Shown piece after piece: positions 21,700-34,100 of a stretch of DNA of 64,000 nt (position 1 is the stretch's first letter; every line of letters begins with the position of its first letter). The notes below the pieces were generated by a model that saw nothing but the letters and a program-made list of their open reading frames with translations, was not told where the DNA came from and did not search any database. The position numbers and the translations under genes are program-made. Source of the stretch: Bifiguratus adelaidae (lineage: Eukaryota; Mucoromycota; Endogonomycetes; Endogonales); NCBI GenBank assembly GCA_002261195.1, contig MVBO01000058.1:19743-83742 (forward strand). Reading direction: 5' to 3'.

Positions 21700-23889
21700 C
21701 TAAGACTCTTTACGCCCAATCAGTCCTTTTAACATGTCAAAACTGTTGCCATCCGGTTGCAAGGTATACCGATCCAGGGGAGGATCAATGGCAACGGTTT
21801 TCAATAATCCGTAATCGGACGTGATACCTTCAATCCGCACTTGAACGTCATTAAGCGATTTGAGACGCACGATTGCTCCAGAGTGTAACCAGCGCTTGTA
21901 ATAGAGCGATTCCAGCTCGCCCGCAAAGCCAGCTTCGCAAAATTGATCGTACATGCGTTCAAACGTGACGAGTAAATCAGCCAAGACTTGTTCGCGAGTA
22001 AGGAGAGGTAAAGCGGGTTGGCCTTTGCTTATTAGCTTTTTGTTTTCGCGTTGAATCAGGGCATTGACGGAAGTGGTGGGAAGAGGATTGGAAATGTTGG
22101 TACCACACCCAATCACGAGCAGAAACTCGCCATTGAGATAACTAGAATTGACTAAGACACCGCCAATTTTCCGGAGCGCTTTGGTTTCCTGGCCCGCCTG
22201 GCCTTCTGTCGATTCCGCATAGATATCGTTAGGCCATTTTAGGCGGAGTGGGATATTTTCGTAGCCGGGTTTGCTTCGAATAGCTTCGACAAAAGCGAGG
22301 GATATTAGGTACTGAATGAAAACGACAGGAGCATGTGAGAGATGAGTTGGATGACGGAGTACTAGACTGAATTGAAGAGCACCGACGATGGATACCCAAG
22401 AATTCCGTCCGCGCCCTGTAGGGGGATCAGCAGCTGTGAATGATTCTGATTCAAACATTGAGCCTACCTCGACCAGCTACTTGATGGGCTGCCGAGCACA
22501 CAAAACCAGAGGGAAGGGTTTGCGAGAATTTGAAGTTTCTGGGAGAAGCACGTATGTGTCAGGCATAACCCAAACGAACTAATTCAAAACGATAATGACT
22601 TACTTGTCGAGCATGGTCTGGGTACTTGTGACAATTTCAGCATACAAGACGCTGCTTCCAAAATTAAACCACTTTCCACCCGCAAACTCCGCTTTTCGAC
22701 GTTCTATCAAATGGGAGTAGTAATCGCGCAGGCTAAAGTTTGGCGTCAAGCTGACATCGGGCAATTCCTGATTGAGGACAATGCGCTTGACGGGATTCTC
22801 TTCATCAGCATCAAGTGTCAATTTTGAAAGGTCTAGCGGGAGGGATGATGTGACTTGTTGAAGATAGAAGGTATCGTTGGTATCCTTGATGATCATTTCG
22901 CTACCCGAGAGATCCTTCCAAGAGTCGGCAATCCGTGAATATAGCTCCGGCGAGCTAGCGGTGAGATATAGTGGGGTAATGGAGAGCAGAGGGTTATCGG
23001 CAAACGCCTGCTCCTGATGACCGCGTGTCGTTGCGGCAACCTTGAGACCCATTCGGGCAAAGACGGTGCGCAAAAACTCCTTTCGATAAGGTTCGGCCTT
23101 GGTAAGCGCAGCGATCATGTTGGTGCCAGCATAGTCTGGATTGGAGGAATCCAACTTTGTGACGTCATATTCCGGATGTATGCCGACAAGAAATGCGGTT
23201 CCTCGACCAAAACTACATTGAATAGCGGCTGCTGGCCTCTGTTCGGTCGATGATTCTAGTTCGGTGGTGTTGTAACGTGCAAGTACTTCCACATTTGGAT
23301 ATTGTGATGCGTCGATGAATGCGCCTCCACCGTTATAATACATGTCGACTTGAGGTGGCAGATCCTCTCTGGTTGTCATGCTGGCCAAAGCCTGTAAATT
23401 GATGTCCACGAGAGCAGCTCTAGCCCCTCGTTCTGAATTATACACAAATCCAGGAAAGATGGTTCCTCGACATTGCCCGGGAAAGAATGCCAGTTGTCGC
23501 TCTCCACAAACTTCCATGTCCGCCTTGCCCTTTTCGAATTCGATGGATGTCGAAGCGTAATAGGCACCGGCACATATTCCCCAGTAACGGCCACCTTGCG
23601 CCACATACTCTTTGATCCGCTCATTGCCCTTGCCATTCAAATCTCTGCAGTAAGGTAGATCTCTTCCCCCTGGGATCACAAGTAAACTGCATGTCTCCAT
23701 CCACGGATCATCGATGAGCGTCTTTGCGTCCACGGTCATGATATCGTACGCATGACCCAACAGCGTCTTGAGCGTCGACATCGTATGGTTAACTGAAGTA
23801 GGAGACGTACCATCTCCTCGATAGACCAGGATATTCATACCCAATGTTACCAACGTGGAGCGACAAGCGACAAAGGAGCGAAGGAGCAT
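21700..23889 (-). CDS. BPL1: Biotin--protein ligase (holocarboxylase synthetase)
   Basis: Exons 22604..23889, 22468..22538 and 21700..22415 encode 690 residues. The N-terminal glutamine-amidotransferase-like BPL_N domain starts at NILVYRGDGTSPTSVNHTM. The catalytic domain carries the biotin loop AGRGRGRNSWVS near 450-460 and LKWPNDIY near 511, followed by the small BPL_C domain. The enzyme attaches biotin to acetyl-CoA and pyruvate carboxylases. The first ATG adds 17 residues (MLLRSFVACRSTLVTLG) before a second ATG at the usual start. This extension is arginine- and hydroxyl-rich without acids and looks like a mitochondrial targeting signal. It starts 113 bp from, and divergent to, TDP1. Confidence 0.93.
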
Positions 23890-24002
23890 TCAACGCCATT
23901 TTTGGGAATGCAGCAAGGTAACAAGTGAAGAGTTAAAGAGCGCATGCAAGGCATTAACAACGATTATTGAGGACAGTAGAGTGGGAGGAACCTCCGGTAG
24001 TG

Positions 24003-26243
24003 ATGCCGGTGTCTAGTGATTCGTCACTGGACTCGACCAGTACACTGGAAGACCTGTCAGCGCAAGAAGACGCCACCGCGCGTTCAGAGGGGCAGGTACG
24101 TCCTATGCCTTGTGTACATCGCTGTATAGGCTGATAAGCGTCGTTCAAGCTGGCTAATGGGCCACAAGAGGATAAAGAATGGTGGAAGGTGAAGAAGAGG
24201 CCTCGAGAAGAGAGTAACGAAGGGAATTCGATATCCGAAAGAGCACAATTGCCCTCATTGAACGACAGGGAGGCGTCCGCTGAGGTGGAATATGTACATC
24301 CAGGTGTGAGCTTAACGGCAGTGACAGAGCTACCGGACAGCGAAAATCGAGGGTGCATGTCATTGCGCGACATTCTCTATCAGGTTGTATACAGTGAAAA
24401 ACAAAGCAATGTGGACATTGGCTCATAGTGATGAGAAGGGTACGCCTATCAAAGAGATGCTGCAATTCAATATGAAGGTGGACCTCGAATGGTTTCTGGC
24501 GCATCTCGATGAGAATGATCGACAACGTATTCCAATGACCATTGTACATGGCTCTACCGGCGAAAATGCAGTCTTGATGAAGGTGAGTCACGATCAGACA
24601 TGCCGGTCAGTCTTGATCTGACCTTCCGTTAGGAGCTAATCTCCAAAAGTTACCAGAACGTGAAGCTCGTTCAGCCCTACTTGCCGGTACCTTATGGTAA
24701 GGGTTACGAGCGCATACAATCTGTTTATACACATTGATCCCGCTTCACTGTAGGCACACATCATTCCAAGGTAGCGTTGCACTCACAGAATCTCTTACTC
24801 GATACTCATTGCATGTATTTCAGGCCATGCTCTTATTTTTTACCGATAGCACTCTCCAAGTTGTCATCCATACCGCGAATCTCGTTGCGGGCGATTGGGA
24901 GTAAGTATGTGACGAGAAGTTGGCATAGCATTGAACCAAAATCGTTGCCTTTAGCTACCGAACGCAGGAAGTTTGGCAGAGTCCACGGTTGCATCTCAAA
25001 TCCTACTCCGAGTCCGAGAGTTATGTACCGCTAGCAGCAACATCGCAATTCGAACTCGATCTCATTGCCTACTTGCGTGCGTATGAGCATCGGCTGACAA
25101 AGTTCATCAAGGCTATACAACAATACGATTTTTCACCTGTACGAGCGGTGCTCATTGCTTCTACACCGGGCTATCACACTAATGCAAATATGTACAAATG
25201 GGGACACATGCGTCTGCGAGACGTGTTGAGGAGGGTTGACGTTGGCTCTGTCGAGGACTCTCGTAACGACTTGGTCATCTGTCAGGTAGGAGAAAGCAGT
25301 GACCGACCTGTGGATATTCACTCACTGAAATGCAGTTTTCGAGCATAGGCTCCGTGCCACATGCCTGGTTTACTGATGCGCTTGGCGCCAGTCTACGTTC
25401 GAGCACAGTCAGTCAATTCGAGCCATCAATGGTAAGCAAGGTTTCGGGATCCAAAAAGCGAATCTTAGGCGGAACTGAAGCAAATCTGAAAATTGTGTAT
25501 CCAACGTTATACAATGTTCGTGACAGGTACCGTTGAGAGTGCTGATCCCGGGAGAAAGCACATTAACCTTTTGGCTTAGTCTCATGGGCTGGCGCGCCGG
25601 TGGAGCTCTGCCGCATGATTACAGTAAGTAGTGTGAGTGAATCGGATGGCCATGGATGTGAACCTGCCTTGCGTCCTTCAGAAAATTGGTTGAAACAAAA
25701 GGATTGGATGATGCCCTATTTGCATCGGTGGAAAGGCGTGCGCTCGGGACGAGATCGAGCATCTCCTCACATCAAGACGTATACAAGGCTTCGCTTGCAA
25801 ACGCAGAGCAAAGATGATAAAGAAGGCGAACCAGCCGACGCCGAAATTTTGTGGCACTTGGTCACAAGCGCAAATCTAAGCCGAGCCGCTTGGGGAGACT
25901 TGCAAAAGAATGGTACACAGTTCATGGTGCGTAGCTACGAGCTAGGTGTGTTGATCTACCCCGCTCTATGGAAGGTAAGGACCCTTTTGCGATCCAGCGC
26001 TAATCTTTAACTACCGCCGCTCGATAGAATGAAAACGAGCGTGAGATAGCTATGGTGAACGCGACAAGAGATAACCCCAAACCAACTTGCAAGGACCAAG
26101 CTTATCGACGCTTGATACCTATCCGTTTACCGTACGATTTGCCATTGACACCTTATGTGCCAGGCAAAGACGAAGCGTGGACGTGGGATGTGTCCCGAGA
26201 GGAAGTCGATTGGCTGGGTTTTCGCTGGGACGGTTCGCGCTGA
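24003..26243 (+). CDS. TDP1: Tyrosyl-DNA phosphodiesterase 1
   Basis: Eleven exons (24003..24095, 24150..24383, 24436..24582, 24633..24696, 24754..24770, 24824..24900, 24955..25285, 25336..25526, 25580..25623, 25682..25974, 26028..26243) encode 568 residues. Both HKN/HKD catalytic segments are seen: GTHHSKAMLLFF near 180-191 and SPHIKTYTRL near 430, the latter followed by ILWHLVTSANLSRAAWG. The enzyme removes stalled topoisomerase I peptides and other 3' adducts from DNA. Exon 5 is only 17 nt and encodes the catalytic His-Ser-Lys. The exon 2-3 junction is the least certain, and the N-terminus before residue 80 is poorly conserved. Confidence 0.9.
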
Positions 26244-26383
26244 TGTGCTTGCCACCACTCAGTGTACATTTACTTTTGTATATAGACATCTTTGGATCTC
26301 ATTGCAGGTTCAATACCAACGTTTGCCCTTTTGCAAAAGTCTTCCATTTTCGAGTATAAGCGTAGTGTATAATATGTGACAGT

Positions 26384-27753
26384 TTACAATTCGTGGCCCT
26401 TGGCAAAATCAAACAGAATTGTGTACTGATTGGAGTTTAGAACCTCAAGATCCGCTTGAACTATGAAAGCGCGGTATGAGCTGACAAAGATCCCTGTAAT
26501 CCTCACTTACCGTAAGAGGACTCGGGTTCCGGTGGTGGCGCCGATCGTTCTTTTTGTCGCTTCTTTGCTTCTTCGTTCAGCGTAATCTTCATTTGCGTAT
26601 ACTTAGCCCCATCTGCCTCTTGCTCTGTTTGAATTAATAGCTCCAATATATCATGACATATATCTGCGGAATTGGATAAACAAACGGTTCCATCTGTACG
26701 TCAATGGTCAGCTGACCAGATCGCCTACCTTCAATGTCTTCGATACGACTATAGAACGCTTGATACCAGTATTTGCGACCTAACCGTGTGTCCGAATTGA
26801 TCACTTCCTTCTCGCCAGGATCTTTTGCGCGAAATCTTGAAGCTAGATATATGGAAGCTGCAGCTATGGTATGTACAGGGTATTGGAGACATAAGGGTAG
26901 GCGGTAGGCATCCTTGGCAATGAGGTAAGCGTCAAAAGCCAACTCTTTGGAGCCTAAGTGTCACATCAGATGAAGAGCTCTTCTCAGTGACCATTCGGAT
27001 GACATACCTCCAAGAGCTTTCACAAACTTTGGTATAAATGGATAAGGATGATGTGTTTGAAAATCAAAGCAAATCATCTCGAGCAAGAGGCGCTCAATGC
27101 CTATCAACCGCTTCCGACGCTCTTCTGATATCTAATGAACATGGTTCACTTGTCCGACGTTTTAAGTCGATAATAGGTACTTACCTGCTCTGGATCCAAT
27201 TCTTTTGCGTCAGGATGTCGAATTGCGTGGCCAGCCACAATGATGTCTTTGAGTTTTTTTGAGGTGTCTTCGATTTTGGATGCAACGAACAAAGTCGCTA
27301 TGCAAGTTTCCTGTAGAGTGTGAGCCCTTCGCTTTGCAAATTATAAATGCGAATGATCTTACCGAGGTCGGATAATCCCTGTAGGCATAGTGTAGATAAA
27401 AGCGATGAAACAACGCCTGAGCCGTGCTCACGGTTCTTTGAGGACTATAGGAAACGATCGTCAGCAATGCCTTCACCGCTATAACTTGGCAGCACCATAG
27501 ATGACACTTACAAGCCAGCGCGCTTGCCCACAGCTTCAATGAAGCGACAGCTAGACACTTTAAGTGTCACCTCCTTGGCGATCGATACGCTGTCATGGAC
27601 GCTCATTTTGAGCGCCAGTTGCTGATTCTTTGTAATGTAGGGTACATAGCGTCGATGTGCACTCTGTGTAGCATGCGCAGGGCCGCTCACCCCAATTAAC
27701 GTCGGTGATGCACTCCTAATATCTTCTTGCTCTGATCGCGTCCTGGTCACCAT
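26384..27753 (-). CDS. CTD kinase cyclin subunit, Ctk2/cyclin K-like
   Basis: Exons 27512..27753, 27363..27444, 27185..27310, 27008..27131, 26729..26953, 26511..26693 and 26384..26460 encode 352 residues. The first cyclin fold has FPQRTVSTAQALFHRFYLHY and LFVASKIEDTSKKLKDI. The second has HPYPFIPKFVKALG and LQYPVHTIAAASIYLASRF. This arrangement is that of Ctk2, the cyclin of CTDK-I, which phosphorylates Ser2 of the RNA polymerase II C-terminal domain. Assignment against other transcription cyclins rests on remembered similarity. Intron 26694..26728 is only 35 nt. The frame is open upstream of the ATG at 27753, so an extra 5' exon is possible. Confidence 0.8.
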
Positions 27754-28128
27754 TTTGAGTAAATGAACGCGTTCGACGCTTTCTTCCACGTTGACTGCAG
27801 AGACGTTGGCATTGATGGAGTAGGTGTTCAACCACAGTGTATGCTGGTGTCTATATTCAAGTGTTGTCTTTTCTTAGACTGGACCGGGAATGAGCGCGCC
27901 AGCATGGACGATTGCGAGTGCCCCGCTTGATGACGTTCAAAAGCAAGAAGGACTGTAGATCGCTTTGGTGGAAACAGCAGCAACGATTTCCAGAGGGCAA
28001 ATAGTGTATGCGTTGAAGCTGGCCATCAGGACAAAGGCTGTGCCGAATCTAATCCGCCAACGCCAGTTCCTGTCAGAGCGGAAAGTGTCACCACTGCCTC
28101 AGTAACCGGCTCCGAGCCTGCGCGGACA
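27754..28128. promoter_or_regulatory. Divergent region between Ctk2-like and SNF2 genes; possible 5' exon
   Basis: The SNF2 reading frame is open upstream of its first ATG back to about 27938 without another in-frame ATG. Part of this segment may therefore be coding, joined to an upstream exon. An ATG at 27882 followed by GTT at 27927 could give such an exon, but the donor is poor. No regulatory motif is claimed. Confidence 0.4.
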
Positions 28129-31100
28129 ATGGGTACGACCGCAAATATGGACACTGGTACACGACTTGATGATGCTGCGGATCGGTCTCTTCAACACCCA
28201 AAACCAAAATTCATAGATCAGACTTTTGCAAGGACAGACAAATCAGACGAAAGCTCAAGCAATGTCTCTGTCAGGGATTGGCCCATCACCACGGAAGTCC
28301 CAACCATTGATTCCAAATCTGATGAAGCACCCAAAGAAAGAGCCAACGAACAATCTGTCACACAGCAGGACGACAGTGCTCCACCAGCATCTCCTAATCA
28401 AGGCACGAATGGTATACATCACCTGGACCGGACAGCTAAAGCTACGATAGAAGATGCTTTCAAGGATGTTTCGTCGACAGCGGAAGCCCCAACACGTGCC
28501 TCCGTTCCTGAGGTACCGGTTTCAGACGCAATGGAAGAGAGAGTCACAAGGCAACCGCACGGTACGCAACCGGATGCCTCTAGTCCAATGACGGTGGATA
28601 TGGATCAGGATCATTCAACGTCAAACGACATCGTGTTGACTACAAGCCATCGCCTTTCCAAAGATAGATCATTGACAACGGAAGCCTCAAAGCCGGATTC
28701 CCCAACCATCGAGGCAACTCATAGAACTCGCCATCAACAAACAGTAACAACTCACGACGACAGCCCTAAACCAGCATACTACATTGAAGATACCAGTCTG
28801 ATAGACCAATTGCTGCTGCAGACCAACGAAATAGCCGACCCTGCAAGCGATGACGCTGGCATGGATGATGCGTTCACAACCGACGTCTTAACAACCGCTT
28901 CTCAACCTACAGAGACACCTAGCGCCTCTGAAGAAGCTGTCACAGAGCAAGGTTACAGCGCCTTACCATCTTCTGGTGATTCCGAAACACTTTCTATGCG
29001 TCAACCACAATCAGATAGGAATACTACAGCCGAAACTGTGACCGATGACTTCCTCATAGATGAACCTTTGGATACTGCAGCTTCGACAGCCGTTTCACAA
29101 ACCATCCAGAAGCCTGAGGCAAGCGCCAAGGAACCGACTATCACACATCATGAGGTCGACGCGCAAGGTGACCTGTCTGATCCAGAGAAGACATTCTCAA
29201 TTCAGGGCCTGTCATCAACAGGTGAGACAAGCAAAAATGCCGTGGATGATTTCGCCAAAAGTCAATCACCAACCGACGCATTGACCATCAACCCGCAATT
29301 ACTCATGAAACCTGGTGCAAACACCAATACGACCAAGATTGACGGTGGCACAGACCAAACAGCTACGGAATCAAGCCTGTCATACTTTGAGCTGTCCGAT
29401 AGAAATCAAGCCGAGTTCGAAGTTCCAAATACATTCGGCGGCATTGAAATACCGTTCGAAAAAATCAACCTCGACGTCCATCCAGCTTTGACCTTGCGAG
29501 TCCAGAAACAAGTTCATGGCAGAGAAAGAACCCTATCGGTAGAACCGAAGAAGCAAAGTCGTAGCCGACACAGTACGCCACTCAAATTTCGGCCTGTTCC
29601 AATCTATTCAGAAAAAGGAGTGATTTCCACGCGGAGGTCTTTGAATTCTATACGACTTGGCTCAGTAGAAGATGGACGCTCAAGTCAACCCCCGAATACA
29701 TACGGCGAAGGATCATCAATCTCTCGGGATGAGCTGCAGGACAGCTCACCGCTGGCTAATGAGGTGATCATCGGCACAAATTACTTGCGAGAGCGCGGGC
29801 TTATCGCCGGTCAATTTGATTATGCAAGCGCAACCAGATACCCCCCATCTCCACAATCGATGCACAGACATTCATCGTTGTTTCTTCACGATGAGATGGA
29901 TTATGCCTACCATCGCCTGCTTTGCTCAAGGTGTAACTTGCCCGAACCATACATTCGCAGGGGAGGACCTCGTGGCAAGTCAAGATCAAAGTCTGGTACG
30001 GCATCCCCCAGATCGTTCTATGGAGACAACAAGCTGGGTGATGAAATGTTTGAGGACGATCGTTACAAAGGCCGGCTCCTGATGTGCGCTCATTGTTCCA
30101 ACACAATTCACGAAGGATGTCTGTCTGACACGACGAAGAGCAAGCTTTTGAAACCGATACCTCAAATGGCGCCTCGAGATCCGTCAATTATTGTGTCTTA
30201 CCGTGTTGAATACACCTGCAGCGATTGCCTCAGGGATAAGCGCTGCGCTGTCTGTCGCCAGGAATCTGCATCTGTTAAGGAAGCAAGTTTCGCGGCGGTT
30301 AAAGCCAGCCAAGATGCAGCCCTAAATGTGACTGATAACTGCTCGCAAACCACTGCAGTTGCTTCTAACGAACCACTGGCAGCAGAAAAGGAGCAAGATC
30401 TCGGCACAGCTGATGATGTTTTGTGGAGAATAGACACTGCAGAGGTACCACCTGACAGTATGTTATACAGGTGTTCACGTTGCGTTCAAGCCTTCCATTA
30501 CCATCATCTTCACCAATACTTCCACCAAGCAGAATCCTCCCTATTGGATCTTACCGGATCTGAGCTGGCAGACGAGAAGCTTATTACAAGTCAACGCAGC
30601 TCCTTCGCCAGGCGAAACTGGCTGTGTGCAGAGTGTATTGCATGGCCTGGTGAAATTGATCAAGTACTCACGTGGATTGACACGCCGAAGAAAGTGACAA
30701 GGGATGACAATCCGGCAAACGAAGTTGGAAACGCTTCCGGATCAGGGAAAGCATCGAAAGCAACAAGCGATGTCGCAAAGCTGATCGCATCAGTTCCCAC
30801 TGACGAAACCGTGTCTCGATATCGTCATGACCATTCAGAGCAGTATGCAAAAGAACCAAAATTGACTTCACCAGACCACTTGCGCTTTTACCTCATAAAG
30901 TTCAAGGATTTGTCCTACCGTCACGCAATCTGGGTTCCTGAGCGCTGGCTGATATCGATAGCGTCGATTAAAGTGCGCAATTTCTGGAAAGTCAGGCAAA
31001 ATTGGGTAGGTCTACCGTTACAAGATGTGGTCAGACCAGAGTATTGCATAGTGGATCGGATCCTGGCGATCAAAGAGATCCCGCACATGCATGTATTCGG

Positions 31101-34100
31101 CCGGCAAGGACCTGATAGCAAGAGTAAATCAGCGCGCAAGCGCGTCTGTATGCGTTTCAGCGACAGCGAAGAAGATGAGCTATCAAGTGCCGACAACGGC
31201 TCCGAGGAAGCCGACAAGTCTGCACATGACGAGTTCCGCGTCCCCTCTAAACTTAGCGAAGTCCTATGCAAATGGGAAGGCCTAGGGTATGAGCAAGGTA
31301 AGTCAAGGAAGATGTAGCAATGCTTTACTTAGCGCCATATATTTTTTAGCCACCTGGGAGCATCCATTTGCATCGGACGACCCGTTCTACAACGCATTTG
31401 TGGTAGCATACAAGCGTTATCAGCAAGCTGCTGACGTAGTTGTTCCACCTGATTTGGAGAGACGAATTGCATTGGAACAAGCCGAGGTTGCGCAAGGAAT
31501 CGAGTCATATTCGGAACGAGAGCTCAAGACTCAACCTAGTTTCATCTGTGGCGGCAAGATGATGGGCCATCAGATGGAAGGTCTCAATTGGCTAATCTAT
31601 CAATGGGAGAAAAATCATTCTTGCATCCTGGCAGACGACATGGGTCTAGGGAAAACAATCCAGATCATCGCCTTCTGCTCCTTTTTATATCATGCGAAGG
31701 AGATCTTCCCTTTCCTCATCATTGCTCCGCACGCCACTATACCCAATTGGTTACGTGAATTCCATAAATGGGCTCCTCAACTGGCAGTGGCACCGCTGTT
31801 CGGCAATGCGGACGCAAGAGCACTGCAGAAAGGACATGAAATTTTCCGCGCAGCATCAGATCGCTTCGGAGTTGCTGGTTCACTCAAGTGTCACGCCGTC
31901 ATCACCTCGTACCAAATGGCAGTCGTGGAGCTGGCGGCACTGACCAAGGTATCTTTCTGGCCTATCATGGTGATTGATGAAGGGCAACGGCTCAAAAATG
32001 ACGAGAGTTTGCTGTTCACCAAATTGAAAGAGATTCGAGCCGGCCAGAAAATATTACTCACTGGTAAGCGAACATCCCTATGTTGCATATGCATCACTTG
32101 GCTTACGAGCACATTTTCAGGAACGCCTTTACAAAACAACATTCGTGAACTCTTTAATCTCATGCATTTTCTTGATCCGAAGGCTTTCAAGGACCTCAAA
32201 GAATTGGAGACCAAGTACAGTGATTTGGATCAGGATCTAGTCCAGGATTTACACACCCTTCTCGGTCCTTACTTCTTGCGGCGTACAAAAGCCTTGGTCC
32301 TCAAACACCTCCCTTCCAAGGCGGAAATTGTCGTTCCCGTCAGCATGAGTCTTCTGCAAAGGGAGATATATCGCAATATCTTGTCTCGGAATTTCAATAG
32401 CCTTGCGGCTATGCAGGTACAAGGCGGTAACAAACGGGGTGGTGCCGTTCACCTCACAAACACCTTGATGGAATTACGGAAATGTTTGAATCACCCATAT
32501 CTCATAGACGGTATCGAAGCGGCGGAGTCGGACACTGTAACCACTCACAAGCGGCTCATAGAGTCTTGCGCGAAGCTGGAGTTACTCGATCAGATGCTCG
32601 CGAAATTGAAAGAGGATGGACACCGAGTTTTGATATTCTCCACCATGAAGTTGGCTCTTAGCGTCATCGAGGATTACATGATTGGAGCTGGCTACAAATA
32701 TGTTCGCTTGGATGGAGACACGCCTTCGATATTACGTCAACGCAATATTGATGCTTTCAATGCACCTGACTCGGATCTTTTCGTCTTCCTCTTGACCACT
32801 CGCGCCGGTGGAGTAGGTGTTAATTTAGGTATGTGTGCCGAGACATTTGCAATGCCAATTCAATTGATATCGCACCTTTACAGCCACGGCTGATACGATT
32901 ATTATCTACGATGCCGACTTCAATCCACATGCGGATACGCAAGCCCTGAGTCGAGCTTATCGAATTGGACAGCAAAACAGCGTTCTGGTTCTCAAATTCA
33001 TGACCCGGAATAGCATTGAGGAGAAAATTGTGCAGATAGGCAAGAAGAAAATGGTCCTCGATCATCTTATCGTAGGCAAGATGGAAGACAAGGACTTGAA
33101 TCCCGACGACATCGAAAGCATCCTGCGGTTTGGAGCCAAAGCTCTCTTCGAAGAGCAGGCAGAGGCCACAACTATCAAGTACGATGATAGTGCGATTAAT
33201 CGTCTACTTGACAGAGATCAGATGAAGAAGATTGACGAGGAGGAAGCCAAGGAGGCGAATTGCCCCGTTCGGGCAAACGAAATGGAGAAAGGAGACAAAT
33301 TATCATTCTCCTTCGCTCGTATTTGGACAGCTGACGCCAACGGACAAGTTCAATCACGCAACGTTAACCATGTCGATAAAAACGATGAGCAAGACGACAA
33401 TTTCTGGAACACAACTCTCAAACAGAGGGCCGAGAAATACAATGCTATAATTGAACAAGGAAAAGGTCGATTGGGGCGCGGCGGTCGGAAACGCAGGCAA
33501 ATCACTTATTTGGAGAGCGGGACCCGCGACATAGAGGACAAAGCTAACGGAAGAAAGAGGAAACGCAAAACAGAGGAAGCGGACTATCTTCCGAATGTCG
33601 AAGAATCAGAGACAAGCGAAGGGGACGCCAAAGATGGTCAACTGCAGCTAGACCCAGAAGACTTAGAGATAACGAACGCAGAGAATCTTGATCCTCATGC
33701 AAACCGGAAGACGGCAGTGAATGGAGTGCCGTCGAAATTGCCTAATCTGCCGAAAATGCCCAATACCAGCAAGTCCAACGCTAACGGTCCATCTTCACAA
33801 GGGAACGCCGAATTCTTTCAGAAAGATCTGCAACCAATATTCATGTCCATGCAATCAATCCAAAATTCTTATTCGCAACAACAACAATCGACAGCTCAGT
33901 CCACGGCCCTCACAATCGAGGATGGATTCTATCCAAACACAAACATACGAGTCCGTCCTGATATAACCATCGGAGATCTCAGTCGAGCGCACAACGATTT
34001 CCCAATTCATCTGCCTAATTGTTACATTATCGTGGGTTTCGACATGTCCAAACCCCCCTGGTCGCCAAGCTGGGGTCGTCTCAAGTATTTTGCGCCTTTT

